Positions 34,087-42,552 of a stretch of DNA of 64,000 bases are shown here, piece by piece. The stretch is from Sporomusa termitida (GTDB lineage: Bacteria; Bacillota; Negativicutes; Sporomusales; Sporomusaceae). Within the stretch, counting starts at the first letter, position 1; every line of letters starts with the position of its first letter. The stretch is from positions 3,846,501-3,910,500 of the forward strand of contig NZ_CP036259.1 in NCBI RefSeq assembly GCF_007641255.1, written 5' to 3'. The position numbers and the translations under genes are program-made. The notes below the pieces were generated by a model. It was not told the origin of the DNA and did not search any database. It saw only the letters and a list, made by a program, of their open reading frames with translations.

Positions 34087-35457
34087 TTACATGGTCCAGG
34101 TCCACAGCCAATTAAAGGCCATCGCCTCTAGCTGATCCCAGGGCTGCTGAATCATAGCCTCATCCCCCCGTACACCGCCTAGCTCCTTGACCCTTGTCGC
34201 CCACGGGGTGATCCGGTACTGTCTGGCGATATCATCAGGAGCAGACGCAGCTGCCGCCGGCGGTTTCGGCACCGGTTTGCAGTTTTTGTCATACCAGCCG
34301 TATTGCATAATCGTATCAATCATGGCCCGGAAGTTTTCCGGCTTGGTGTCATAGGGTATATTACAGCCGCCATTGATGATAAAGCCGCCGCCTTTACCCA
34401 CAGTCTCGCACAAATGGTGTACCCGTTCAGCAACTTCAGCCGGTGTCCCCAGGATAAAGGTAGAATCGTGTATTCCGCCCGAGATAGCCTGCTGCCGGCC
34501 AAAATCGGCTTTAGCCTTAAAGATATCCCCCTGGGTGTCAATATCGCAGAGCACCTTGCCCTGCGGCAATTCATTGAAGTGATGCCAGTGTTGTTTCCAG
34601 TCACCTTCCAGATAGGCCCGCACAGTATACCCGGCGGCAATTAATTTTTCCAGCACCCGCTTAAAGGATGGCCAATAGAAGGTGTCAAACTGCTTAGGCG
34701 ACATAAAGCAGGCTTTATGGGTTGGCACAAAAATCGGGTAGCGCCGCAGCGGATCGGCAGTGGACAAGGCAAACCGCACCATGACGTCAACAAGCACATC
34801 GCAGGCCTCCAGCACCTGCCTCGGCCGGCGGTAGGTATCCATCAAGGCCCCCCGTAAGCCGCGCAGCACATCCCCCAGCACATCAAACGGCGCGATAAAA
34901 ACCCCGGTCGTAGGCTGCGGCATTCCGCACACTGTTTGTAATTGCAGCGACCGGTTGCGCATGATATTATTCATCATCATCTGCCCCATACCGGCTTTCA
35001 GAAAAGCCATATGGGAACGGTTGGCATCCGGGCTGCCATATTCACCCAGGACCCGGGGCAAAAATTTGTTCAGCATAAATAAACCGGGGTCCTGAATAAG
35101 CAGCTCATACTCATCAGCCTGCATGTATTCTTCTTCAACAAACTGGAAGTGCTGGTTAGGAGGCAGGTCCCGTCCCGGCAGCTTATAGGTTTTGCAGCCA
35201 ACTGCATCATACAGGGGCGCCCAGACGCGATTGTCACGTAAGGTGTCAATCTCTGGAAAGTCTTTTATGAAGGCCATCTCCGCCTGCAACCATTTATCAG
35301 GATCATAGATAATCTCCTGATTGGTGGCGCCGGAATATACCTCGGCCAGATAGCAGGAACCGGAGGCAATGGGAATCCTGTCGGTTGGCTCCAGTGCAAT
35401 CGTAGCCTGATATCTTCCTAATCGCTCATCATATAACTTTTGCATTTCCAGAGACAT
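34087..35457 (-). CDS. Large UroD-family protein (candidate MT1)
   Basis: A 456-residue member of the UroD superfamily, distinct from the 299-residue one. RYQATIALEPTDRIPIASG is the N-terminal signature; PQPTTGVFIAPFDVLGDVLRG and INGGCNIPYDTKPENFRAM are later barrel elements. It is longer than UroD (about 350) with an extra C-terminal tail (IARQYRITPWATRVKELGG). Acetogen O-demethylases use UroD-like MT1 enzymes of roughly this kind, but the substrate here is not readable. GAGGT precedes the ATG. It is 28 bp downstream of the second MFS gene and probably in the same operon. Confidence 0.7.
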   Translation of the reverse strand: MSLEMQKLYDERLGRYQATIALEPTDRIPIASGSCYLAEVYSGATNQEIIYDPDKWLQAEMAFIKDFPEIDTLRDNRVWAPLYDAVGCKTYKLPGRDLPPNQHFQFVEEEYMQADEYELLIQDPGLFMLNKFLPRVLGEYGSPDANRSHMAFLKAGMGQMMMNNIMRNRSLQLQTVCGMPQPTTGVFIAPFDVLGDVLRGLRGALMDTYRRPRQVLEACDVLVDVMVRFALSTADPLRRYPIFVPTHKACFMSPKQFDTFYWPSFKRVLEKLIAAGYTVRAYLEGDWKQHWHHFNELPQGKVLCDIDTQGDIFKAKADFGRQQAISGGIHDSTFILGTPAEVAERVHHLCETVGKGGGFIINGGCNIPYDTKPENFRAMIDTIMQYGWYDKNCKPVPKPPAAAASAPDDIARQYRITPWATRVKELGGVRGDEAMIQQPWDQLEAMAFNWLWTWTM

Positions 35458-35485
35458 TGGCCATACCTCTCTTCATGTTAATTAT

Positions 35486-36688
35486 CTAATTTACAGCGGC
35501 GGTTTGGCTTTTTCTCCCTACAGGCAACAGCAGCAATATGCCAACAAGCGGTCCTGCCGCCATCATCCACCATACGGTATTAAAACTGCCGGTAGCATCA
35601 ATAGAGAAGCCCAGGATCACAGGGCCAATCATCGATGCCAGCTGGAATATAAAGTTGGAAATGCCGTTGGCGGTTGCCGCCCATTCTTTACCGGCAAATT
35701 CCGAGATTAAGATAGTCAGCTGCGGGTTGGCCATATAAGAGCAAAAGCCAAAGGCAAACCCCACGATACACAACATACTTAATGTTGTCTGGTACCCGAA
35801 ATACACCGTCAGGGGAATAATCGCCACATAGGACAGGATCAGCAGCTTTTTGCGATTGCCCATCCGGTCGGAAAGATACCCTGATACCATGGGCGCAATC
35901 ACGCCGCCGATGCCATAAAGGATCATGACCAAACCGGCATCAGCCAGCGAGAAACCTAATTTCTTAATATAGGCGTTGGCCCAGGTGGCGGTTCCCAGCT
36001 CTACCCACATCAGGCAGAAGCCGGCGGAAGCGGTCAGCAGAATATCCCGGTTGCCGAATACTACCTTAAATCCGCCCAGCATACTCTTTTCACCCTTGGG
36101 CTCATCGGTCGTGCGCACCAGGAAATAAATAGCGATCCCCAGCAATACGGTGGCAATACCAATAGACTTAAATGCCCCCTGCCAGCCAAAGGCCTGATTC
36201 AAAGCCGGCACAATATAATTGGATAATACGATGCCGCCTGAGGGAGCAGCCAGCATAATCCCAAAGGCGATCCCCCGTTCTTTCGCCGGGAACCATTCCA
36301 TCAGGGCGCGGGAGCAGGCCGCAAATACGGCGCCGGCCCCCAGGCCGGTCACCGCCCGCAGCCAGAAACCGGTATCATACCCCTGCATATAACCCATACC
36401 GAAGGTGGAAACCCCTTCCAGGATTAAACTGATCGCCAAAATTAAACGTACGCCAAAACGGTCGGCCAACACCCCGGCAGGGATTTGCGTCACCACATAG
36501 CCAAAGTAAAAAGCACTCATAAAGGCCCCGGCCTGGGTCATTTTCATGCCAAGCGCAGGGACGATCACCGGGATAAGGGGCGGCCACGCAAACCGGGTTA
36601 CGAAAGTAAACAAAAAGCATAAGAACATTAATGCCAGTACTACCCACCGGTACTGATTAAACTCGTCCTTCTTCATCTGCGTTTCCAT
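35486..36688 (-). CDS. MFS transporter (ACS-like), second paralogue
   Basis: A 400-residue permease with about 12 segments. GVLADRFGVRLIL and LSDRMGNRKKL are the two MFS loop motifs. It is highly similar in blocks to the permease at 28668-29852, so one arose by duplication. It leads an operon with the large UroD protein. GGGAGG lies 6 bases before the ATG. The 570-bp upstream region carries the shared GntR-like motif (36783) and a hairpin (36969). Import of a methoxylated or methylated substrate is a plausible role. Confidence 0.87.
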   Translation of the reverse strand: METQMKKDEFNQYRWVVLALMFLCFLFTFVTRFAWPPLIPVIVPALGMKMTQAGAFMSAFYFGYVVTQIPAGVLADRFGVRLILAISLILEGVSTFGMGYMQGYDTGFWLRAVTGLGAGAVFAACSRALMEWFPAKERGIAFGIMLAAPSGGIVLSNYIVPALNQAFGWQGAFKSIGIATVLLGIAIYFLVRTTDEPKGEKSMLGGFKVVFGNRDILLTASAGFCLMWVELGTATWANAYIKKLGFSLADAGLVMILYGIGGVIAPMVSGYLSDRMGNRKKLLILSYVAIIPLTVYFGYQTTLSMLCIVGFAFGFCSYMANPQLTILISEFAGKEWAATANGISNFIFQLASMIGPVILGFSIDATGSFNTVWWMMAAGPLVGILLLLPVGRKSQTAAVN

Positions 36689-36782
36689 ACTTACCTCCCT
36701 TTTTTTGCCTGTAACAGCTAACCTGAACTCGCCCTCCTTTCATTACCGGGATAGCGGCTTGCCGCTTTTCGCCTAGTCGAAT

Positions 36783-36794
36783 AGTTGTCTACAC
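36783..36794. promoter_or_regulatory. Second copy of the shared MFS promoter motif
   Basis: AGTTGTCTACAC is the exact reverse complement of GTGTAGACAACT at 29880. It lies 95 bp upstream of the second MFS start. Both are preceded by GCCTAG a few bases to the left. Confidence 0.5.
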
Positions 36795-36968
36795 AAGTTT
36801 TTATTCTGCATTATCTGTCAAATTCCTGCATAGTTTTCTAATAATTTATAATATTTTATTATATCTAATATACTGCTGTTAACTTTTTTAATAATGCCCG
36901 TTTGCACGGTATATCATACTGCTTACCGGAGCACACTAATTATCAGCTAATTACATTAGGTTAGAAAA

Positions 36969-36986
36969 ACTTGGCTTATGCCAAGT
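36969..36986. other. Perfect hairpin in the 570-bp gap upstream of the second MFS gene
   Basis: ACTTGGC-TTAT-GCCAAGT, with TTTTTC on the minus-strand side. It could be an attenuator of the MFS leader or an old terminator. The surrounding 36689-37160 is otherwise AT-rich with no credible gene. Confidence 0.35.
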
Positions 36987-37160
36987 AAAAAATCTCGCTC
37001 CGGCCTACGTCGTTACTCTGGCGAAAAATCCGGCCAATATCGCAAAAGATATTGCAAATTGTAATTCTGTTGTACCACCCTTTGCGCACTATTTGTCCAT
37101 TTATTTGCTATGAGGAATAAGAAATCCAGGCGGGGAGCGGCCGGATTATAAATTAACATA

Positions 37161-37189
37161 TTGACGGGCTTAAATTCGAATGCTATAAT
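37161..37189 (+). promoter_or_regulatory. Strong sigma-A promoter of carD
   Basis: TTGACG (37161-37166), 17-bp spacer, then TATAAT (37184-37189), upstream of the CarD-type gene with a 5' leader of about 65 bases. Confidence 0.8.
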
Positions 37190-37260
37190 TATGGTTTTTA
37201 AGTTGATATTTATCTAAAATTATGTTATACTTAATAACATCGTTACTAGGGGGTGACTTC

Positions 37261-37746
37261 ATGTTTCAAATTGGTGATAAAATCTTCTACCCGATGCATG
37301 GCGGGGGTATTATCGAGAGCATTGAGGAAAAGGAAATGTTCGGGCAAAAACAGCTCTATTATGTCGTGAATATACCTCATAGGAACATGCAGGTAATGCT
37401 CCCTTTTGATAAGACCGAGAGGCTCGGTATGCGCCCGGTTGTCGATCCGGACAAACTTGATGACGTTCTGAGTACCTTCCACAACCACGGAGAAACTGAA
37501 TTGATAATGAATGACACACAAAGACAGCGCGCGAACATGTCCAAAATGAAGACAGGCGACATCTATGAGGAGATTGCGGTCATCCGTGATTTATTGCGTA
37601 TTAAAAACAAGCGGAAACTGGGTATGGCTGACAAGAATATGCTTGATAATGTCCGTCAGATTCTTATCAGCGAGGTCGTACTGGTCAAAGACATTCCTCA
37701 TGAACAAGCCACTAATTTCTTAGATGAAATGTTTACTGTCAAGTAA
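37261..37746 (+). CDS. CarD/CdnL-family transcription regulator
   Basis: A 161-residue protein. The N-terminal RNA-polymerase interaction domain (FQIGDKIFYPMHGGGIIESIEEKE, about 1-60) is the CarD/TRCF-RID type that binds the beta subunit. The rest is helical and probably the DNA-contacting or dimerising part. CarD proteins stabilise open complexes at rRNA and other promoters. AGGGGGTG precedes the ATG at 37261. It has its own promoter and terminator, so it is a single-gene unit. Confidence 0.9.
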   Translation: MFQIGDKIFYPMHGGGIIESIEEKEMFGQKQLYYVVNIPHRNMQVMLPFDKTERLGMRPVVDPDKLDDVLSTFHNHGETELIMNDTQRQRANMSKMKTGDIYEEIAVIRDLLRIKNKRKLGMADKNMLDNVRQILISEVVLVKDIPHEQATNFLDEMFTVK

Positions 37747-37757
37747 CACTATGGTTA

Positions 37758-37790
37758 AACATCCTGGATTATTGACCAGGATGTTTTTTT
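37758..37790 (+). terminator. Terminator of carD
   Basis: AACATCCTGG pairs with CCAGGATGTT around an 8-nt loop and is followed by a long T run. Confidence 0.9.
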
Positions 37791-37851
37791 TATTACTATT
37801 AAATTCCGCGCCGGACTGCCGGCAGACGCTTGTATAGCGGCCGCCGGCAGT

Positions 37852-39108
37852 CTATTTGTTAATTTCCCAGGCATCAATCAGCAGGCCGCTGTGACTGAAC
37901 GCGTTAACGCGCAGCCAATGGCCGCCGGTTTCAACGGTAATGTAGGTTGCTGCTGCTACCGGATTGTGAAAAAACCGGTTCCATTCTTTCGCAGCCGTAT
38001 TCAGGTATGTTTTGGTCCCGCTGCGGCCGCTGGCCACGTAAATTGTGCCCCCGGCCGGACTGCCGGCTGCGGCCCCGCCATACAGAGGATAGGTGCGGGC
38101 ATAGACGTGATCATGACCGGTAAAAACCAGGTCAACGTGATATTGATCAAAAATAGGCCCGAAAACCTGGCGGAGACTGGGATTTTCCGGATTAGGCTTA
38201 TTGTTGTAAAGCGGCCGGTGTATAAAGGCAATCTTCCATTTCTTATCAGTGAGCATTAGGTCCCGCTGGAGCCAGCGGCTCTGTTTGTGCAGCATATCAG
38301 GCTCAAATTGCCGCTGTTCGCCGGCCTGGCTGTCCAGCATAATAAAGTGGACATCACCATAATCAAAAGAATATACCTGCCCCTTAAGCCCCGCAGGGCC
38401 ATTCTGCGGCAGCTTGAACTGGGCTGTAAAAAAAACCGGTTTTGAGAATTGCCGCGCTGGTGTATAACACTCATGGTTACCGGCAACAGGCATGGCCGGG
38501 ATTGTATCAATAACACCCCGGGCCGCGCTAAACCAGCCAGCCCAGTGGGTATAATCCTGGCCCACATCCACAAGATCGCCCACATTGGTAAAGAACACAG
38601 CATCCCGGTTAGCCTGAAAGGCCTGTCTTAGCGTTGTTTGCCAAACACCATAATTGATACTCTGCGAATCACCGAACACCAGAAATTTAAAGCCCGGAAC
38701 CTGGGCGCCGGCGGTGGTAAAGGCATGGGGCTCACTCCAGTGGTCCGGGGTACCCACCCGGTATAGATAACGGGTGCCAGGCTTGAGACCGGTCAGGGTC
38801 ACAGAATGAATAGCCATATCGCCGGTATTGGTGCGCAGCACCTCAATACCAGCCGCGGCCCTGGCGCCGGCAGGAAACGCGATAAAGTCAGCTGCTTCCG
38901 CATACTCCGCCTGCCCGCCCACCGTGGCCGCCCCTGTCCGCCAGGTGATCGTCTGGGTGGTTGCCGGATCGTCGGTCCATGTTAACGTAATATGATCAGG
39001 CCAGGCATTGGGCGCGGGCATAATGGCAGCAGACAGCAAGGCTGTGGAACTCAGCAAGATGACAGCAATTAAACATAAAATCTGTACAAAGATGAGTGGT
39101 TTTCGCAT
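37852..39108 (-). CDS. Exported purple-acid-phosphatase-like metallophosphoesterase
   Basis: A 418-residue protein with a signal peptide (residues 1-27). A fibronectin-like N-domain (ITLTWTDDPATTQTITWRT, typical of PAPs) precedes a calcineurin-type metallophosphoesterase domain. The metal-binding motifs are GDSQ, GDLVDVG, GNHEC and GHDHVYART. It should hydrolyse phosphomonoesters outside the cytoplasm, presumably in the periplasm of this diderm. The purple-acid Tyr ligand is not obvious. AGGTGAGAT precedes the ATG. It sits next to an exonuclease gene with a 20-bp gap. Confidence 0.85.
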   Translation of the reverse strand: MRKPLIFVQILCLIAVILLSSTALLSAAIMPAPNAWPDHITLTWTDDPATTQTITWRTGAATVGGQAEYAEAADFIAFPAGARAAAGIEVLRTNTGDMAIHSVTLTGLKPGTRYLYRVGTPDHWSEPHAFTTAGAQVPGFKFLVFGDSQSINYGVWQTTLRQAFQANRDAVFFTNVGDLVDVGQDYTHWAGWFSAARGVIDTIPAMPVAGNHECYTPARQFSKPVFFTAQFKLPQNGPAGLKGQVYSFDYGDVHFIMLDSQAGEQRQFEPDMLHKQSRWLQRDLMLTDKKWKIAFIHRPLYNNKPNPENPSLRQVFGPIFDQYHVDLVFTGHDHVYARTYPLYGGAAAGSPAGGTIYVASGRSGTKTYLNTAAKEWNRFFHNPVAAATYITVETGGHWLRVNAFSHSGLLIDAWEINK

Positions 39109-39128
39109 TATCTCACCTACTTGTCGGT

Positions 39129-39680
39129 TTAGAACTCCCGTAAGCTGATCTGCAGTATGTCAGCTAAATGCATAAAACTGCTGGCTTGGGCCTCTGCTTT
39201 TGCCAACAGGGCAATCAACGCACAGGTACGGGCATCATGCAGGGCATTATGATGCTCAAACTCAATGGCAAATCGCCTGGCTAAGGTGGATAACTTATAG
39301 TTTTCCAGATCTGACCAGACCTTTCTGGCAATATCAACCGTACAGGCATAACGAAACGCAGGATAGGGCAGCCCGTATTCGTTAAGCATACCCCGTAACA
39401 CACTGATATCAAAGGCGGCATTATGAGCAATTACGATTTTATGCTCCAGGTGCGGTCTGATTCGGTCCCACAATTCCGCAAAGGTGGGCTTATCCTGCAC
39501 GTGTGCCGCCGTTAGGCCGTGAATCTTCGTATTCCAGTAATTGAATTGCAGCACAGGCGGACGGATCAGCGAATAGGCCGTGCGGACAATAGCCCCGTTT
39601 TCTACCGTAATCGCCGCCAGGCTGCACGCACTGGCCCGGCTGCTGTTGGCGGTCTCAAAATCAATAGCAACATAATTCAT
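39129..39680 (-). CDS. DnaQ/DEDDh-type 3'-5' exonuclease
   Basis: A 183-residue exonuclease with all three motifs: DFET (Exo I), HNAAFDI (Exo II) and HNALHDART (Exo III, DEDDh type). It lacks a polymerase or helicase domain, so it is a stand-alone PolC-type proofreading-like enzyme, possibly with a role in repair or RNA trimming. The ATG at 39680 begins MNYVAIDFETANS; an upstream frame to 39776 has no site. A truncated paralogue lies at 50049 on the other side of the CRISPR-Cas locus. Confidence 0.85.
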   Translation of the reverse strand: MNYVAIDFETANSSRASACSLAAITVENGAIVRTAYSLIRPPVLQFNYWNTKIHGLTAAHVQDKPTFAELWDRIRPHLEHKIVIAHNAAFDISVLRGMLNEYGLPYPAFRYACTVDIARKVWSDLENYKLSTLARRFAIEFEHHNALHDARTCALIALLAKAEAQASSFMHLADILQISLREF

Positions 39681-39783
39681 ATCCAGGTAACCCCGCCGGC
39701 CGCTATGGCAGCCGGCGGCCTTTCTGTTCCTAATAACCCTGCCCCGGCCAGGCACGTAAGCATCATTTCCCGGCACATAAGCT

Positions 39784-39819
39784 AAAAACGCCCTGCAAGG
39801 TGCCTGAAGTCAGGGCGTT
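39784..39819 (-). terminator. Terminator downstream of the decayed pdxR-like gene
   Basis: AACGCCCTG (39787-39795) pairs with CAGGGCGTT (39811-39819); on the minus strand the tail is TTTTTAG. The stretch 39681-40000 is otherwise non-coding. Confidence 0.75.
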
Positions 39820-40000
39820 CTCTTATCTCTCAGCCATTATCTTAAAACCGTTAACCCTGTTGAAATTCCGGGGCCAGTGGGGCCAGCGACGCTGGCAATA
39901 AAACCATCGTCCCGTACTATCCCCATACAGTAATATGTATAAATAATCAGTATTGATTATACGTCTAATGTTGTTTTTTGGCAAGCTAATTTGCGCGCTG

Positions 40001-40780
40001 CTATTCTCCCTGGCCGGCATTGAGCTGCCGCGTAAGGATGTCGCCCAGCCCCTTCACCCCTTGCCGGCTTTCAGCTGAACAGACAACGGCAAAACTCAGC
40101 CGGATAAACCGGTCAGGAGCGTGACCTTGGGGAAAAAGGCCGTACCAGGTGTTAGCAGGATGCCTTGCCGTTCAGCCGCCTGGGCGGAGATTCAGCAGGG
40201 CTTTAGCTACAATATCGATTCCTTGCTGGGCGCCTGATATAATTTGCACATTATCAGCCTGGGTCCTGATCCCCTGCGCTTGTAAGTATAGCGCCGCGTA
40301 AAGGCTGAAATCCCTGACTGTCCTGGTAACTGAAGGCATTGCCCTTATCTCTGTCCAGTACCTCAATCAGGATATTCTTAAAATCATCGATCGGCAATAA
40401 ATCAGGCGGCGGCATAACAGTGGCAAAATCAATACCGCTGGCCGGCACCGGTCTGTTAGGCATAACCTCAACCGTATCGGCAGCAGTTCCGGCCGGGCTT
40501 TCATCATCCGGCCGGCCCGTGCTCTCCGCTACATAGCTGCCGCTGCCGGCCCGGGAAAAGACATAGCCGTTTTGTTCCAGCAGTTTGTAGGCCCCCACCA
40601 CAGCACCGGGATTAACCCCAGCAAGGAGGCTAGCTTGCGCACAGGCGGCAGTAAATACCCATAACTTAACCGCCCGCTCACAATGAGCTCCAGCAAATAC
40701 TCATATAATTGCACATACAGAGGCCGCTTATCTTCTTTACTTAATTGTATCGATACAAAATTGGAAAAATCCAGACTCAT
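40001..40780 (-). pseudogene. MocR-type (PdxR-like) regulator, decayed
   Basis: Fragments of a GntR-HTH plus aminotransferase fusion lie in several frames. The HTH part is LYVQLYEYLLELIVSGRLSYGYLLPPVRKLASLLG (about 40529-40780). A linker region contains MVGAYKLLEQNGYVFSRAGSGSYV. Aminotransferase pieces (DFATVMPPPDLLPIDDFKNIL, QIISGAQQGIDIVAKALL) and a tail (ADRFIRLSFAVV-like) lead to a stop at 40001. The large middle of the aminotransferase domain is deleted. MocR members of this type (PdxR) control pdxS, and a pdxS remnant plus the same operator lie 10 kb away. Confidence 0.78.
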
Positions 40781-40853
40781 ATTGAGTTCTCCTTCGCCAC
40801 TTGTTATAATTAAAAAAATTCAGTACCGGCCCAATAAAATTGTATCGGTACAA
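40745..40853. promoter_or_regulatory. MocR/PdxR-type operators, left side
   Basis: Two palindromes flank the decayed regulator start. TTGTATCGATACAA (40745-40758) lies inside the coding start and TTGTATCGGTACAA (40840-40853) in the upstream region. The second is preceded by AGTACCGG and TATAAT. The same arrangement occurs 10 kb away in front of the pdxS remnant. Confidence 0.65.
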
Positions 40854-40943
40854 TCATTTTAGTAAATACAATTATTTACGCAAAGTAAACAATATCTACA
40901 TAGATAAGCTAATGATCCGCTCATGGTAGTCACTTTATCCGAT

Positions 40944-42086
40944 GTTTCAATCCACGCGCCCGCAAGGAGCGCGACAAAATTACCCGGAAAACTGTGTCCA
41001 TAACCTATGTTTCAATCCACGCGCCCGCAAGGAGCGCGACGGTCTAAAGGTGAGTGTAGAGGCCGTAAGACAGGTTTCAATCCACGCGCCCGCAAGGAGC
41101 GCGACTATAGCACTAATTTAACCACAGGTAAAGTCATCGGTTTCAATCCACGCGCCCGCAAGGAGCGCGACCTAATAACAATGGAGCAATTGCAACAACT
41201 AGAAGTTTCAATCCACGCGCCCGCAAGGAGCGCGACGCGTATACAATTTAATATCATCACGATAAGCAGGGTTTCAATCCACGCGCCCGCAAGGAGCGCG
41301 ACAGATTCCAGGGCCATCTTATCTCGGGATGCAAACGTTTCAATCCACGCGCCCGCAAGGAGCGCGACATGGTCGGAGCAAAAGAAGATGAGGTTACCAA
41401 AGTTTCAATCCACGCGCCCGCAAGGAGCGCGACAAAAGAACTATTGCCCCAAAAACCCGCAAAAAGGTTTCAATCCACGCGCCCGCAAGGAGCGCGACAA
41501 AATATTTCATTGCGGCTCCGTTACTGAAATGTTTCAATCCACGCGCCCGCAAGGAGCGCGACGAAAGCCCGAAAGGAAGCGCCCAAGAACCCTATGGTTT
41601 CAATCCACGCGCCCGCAAGGAGCGCGACGCCCTTGTTACTCCGGTATATCGCCATCTAGCTTGTTTCAATCCACGCGCCCGCAAGGAGCGCGACCGTCCA
41701 CGCAGCGGATCTTCCCAATCCGGGCATGTTTCAATCCACGCGCCCGCAAGGAGCGCGACCCATGTCGTACCCTTATAGATCAGCGCCACGTTGGTTTCAA
41801 TCCACGCGCCCGCAAGGAGCGCGACCTTTAAAAAAATGAACTATGTTACAGGCGGATTTGTTTCAATCCACGCGCCCGCAAGGAGCGCGACTTAACCCAA
41901 TAGCATCAGCTAATTGTGCTATAGGTTTCAATCCACGCGCCCGCAAGGAGCGCGACAGATACCCGCCATGCCGGCAGTTGCCTTGGCAAGTTTCAATCCA
42001 CGCGCCCGCAAGGAGCGCGACTCTAGTTTAAGGCACTGTAATTCTGTTTTTAGCGTTTCAATCCACGCGCCCGCAAGGAGCGCGAC
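40944..42086 (-). CRISPR. Type I-C CRISPR array, 18 repeats and 17 spacers
   Basis: Eighteen copies of an identical 32-nt repeat (GTTTCAATCCACGCGCCC... as written on the plus strand, ending GCGCGAC) start at 40944, 41009, 41074 and so on; the last is 42055-42086. Spacers are 32-34 nt. Repeats show no degeneracy at either end. The plus-strand orientation GTTTCAATCC is the reverse of the usual reading, so the transcript likely runs on the minus strand, with the leader on the right next to cas2. I could not match any spacer to this window by eye. Confidence 0.97.
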
Positions 42087-42252
42087 CCCCGATCCCACAA
42101 ACTCATATAAATCAAGCTCTGAAATCGCTATTTTTGCGAACCGAGTAAAATCGAACTTAAAAATTAAAAATTCTATAGCCTAAGTTGCTCGAATCCTTGT
42201 AACATCAATACTGCGAATATCCCGGGGAAATAATGTTCACTTGGGATTCGCA
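42087..42252 (-). promoter_or_regulatory. CRISPR leader region
   Basis: This 166-bp, AT-rich stretch lies between the last repeat and cas2. It is the expected position of the I-C leader, where new spacers are added and transcription of the array starts. No gene is seen in it. Confidence 0.6.
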
Positions 42253-42543
42253 TCAGATCATTAAAACACCTTCTGGATCATAAGCCGTCTTAGCACCGAT
42301 ATGCTCAATACGATTCTTCCAGTTGTTTCCAAGGAAATAATAACGCAAACTGTCGGTCTCAACGTCAATGATCGCTTCTAAACGATGCTTAAGTTCAGCA
42401 AATTGTGTTGGATCAACGAGACATTCAAAAACCGAGTTTTGCACCCGTTGCCCATAATTCACACATTGTTTTGCCACCCGGCGAAGCCGCCTCTTACCGG
42501 CATCAGTAGTGACACTTACATCATAGGTAATCAAAACCAGCAT
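42253..42543 (-). CDS. cas2: CRISPR-associated endonuclease Cas2
   Basis: A 96-residue ferredoxin-fold protein. MLVLITYDVSVTTDAGKRRLRRVAKQCVNYGQRVQNSVFEC contains the conserved first-strand Asp and the QNSVFEC dimer region. It is the partner of Cas1 in spacer acquisition, forming the Cas1-Cas2 integrase complex. GAGGAGA precedes the ATG. It is the last cas gene before the leader and is 9 bp downstream of cas1. Confidence 0.95.
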   Translation of the reverse strand: MLVLITYDVSVTTDAGKRRLRRVAKQCVNYGQRVQNSVFECLVDPTQFAELKHRLEAIIDVETDSLRYYFLGNNWKNRIEHIGAKTAYDPEGVLMI

Positions 42544-42552
42544 TGTTTCTCC

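Noticed and set aside
40854-40943. Insertion sequence or transposase at the CRISPR-Cas borders
   Set aside because: No transposase gene and no short target duplication was seen at either edge; the only duplicated sequence is the pdx control region.
41007-41831. A 274-codon plus-strand frame across the CRISPR array
   Set aside because: It is made of repeats and spacers of the array; the repeated QSTRPQGAR/NPRARKERD segments are translations of the repeat in different frames.
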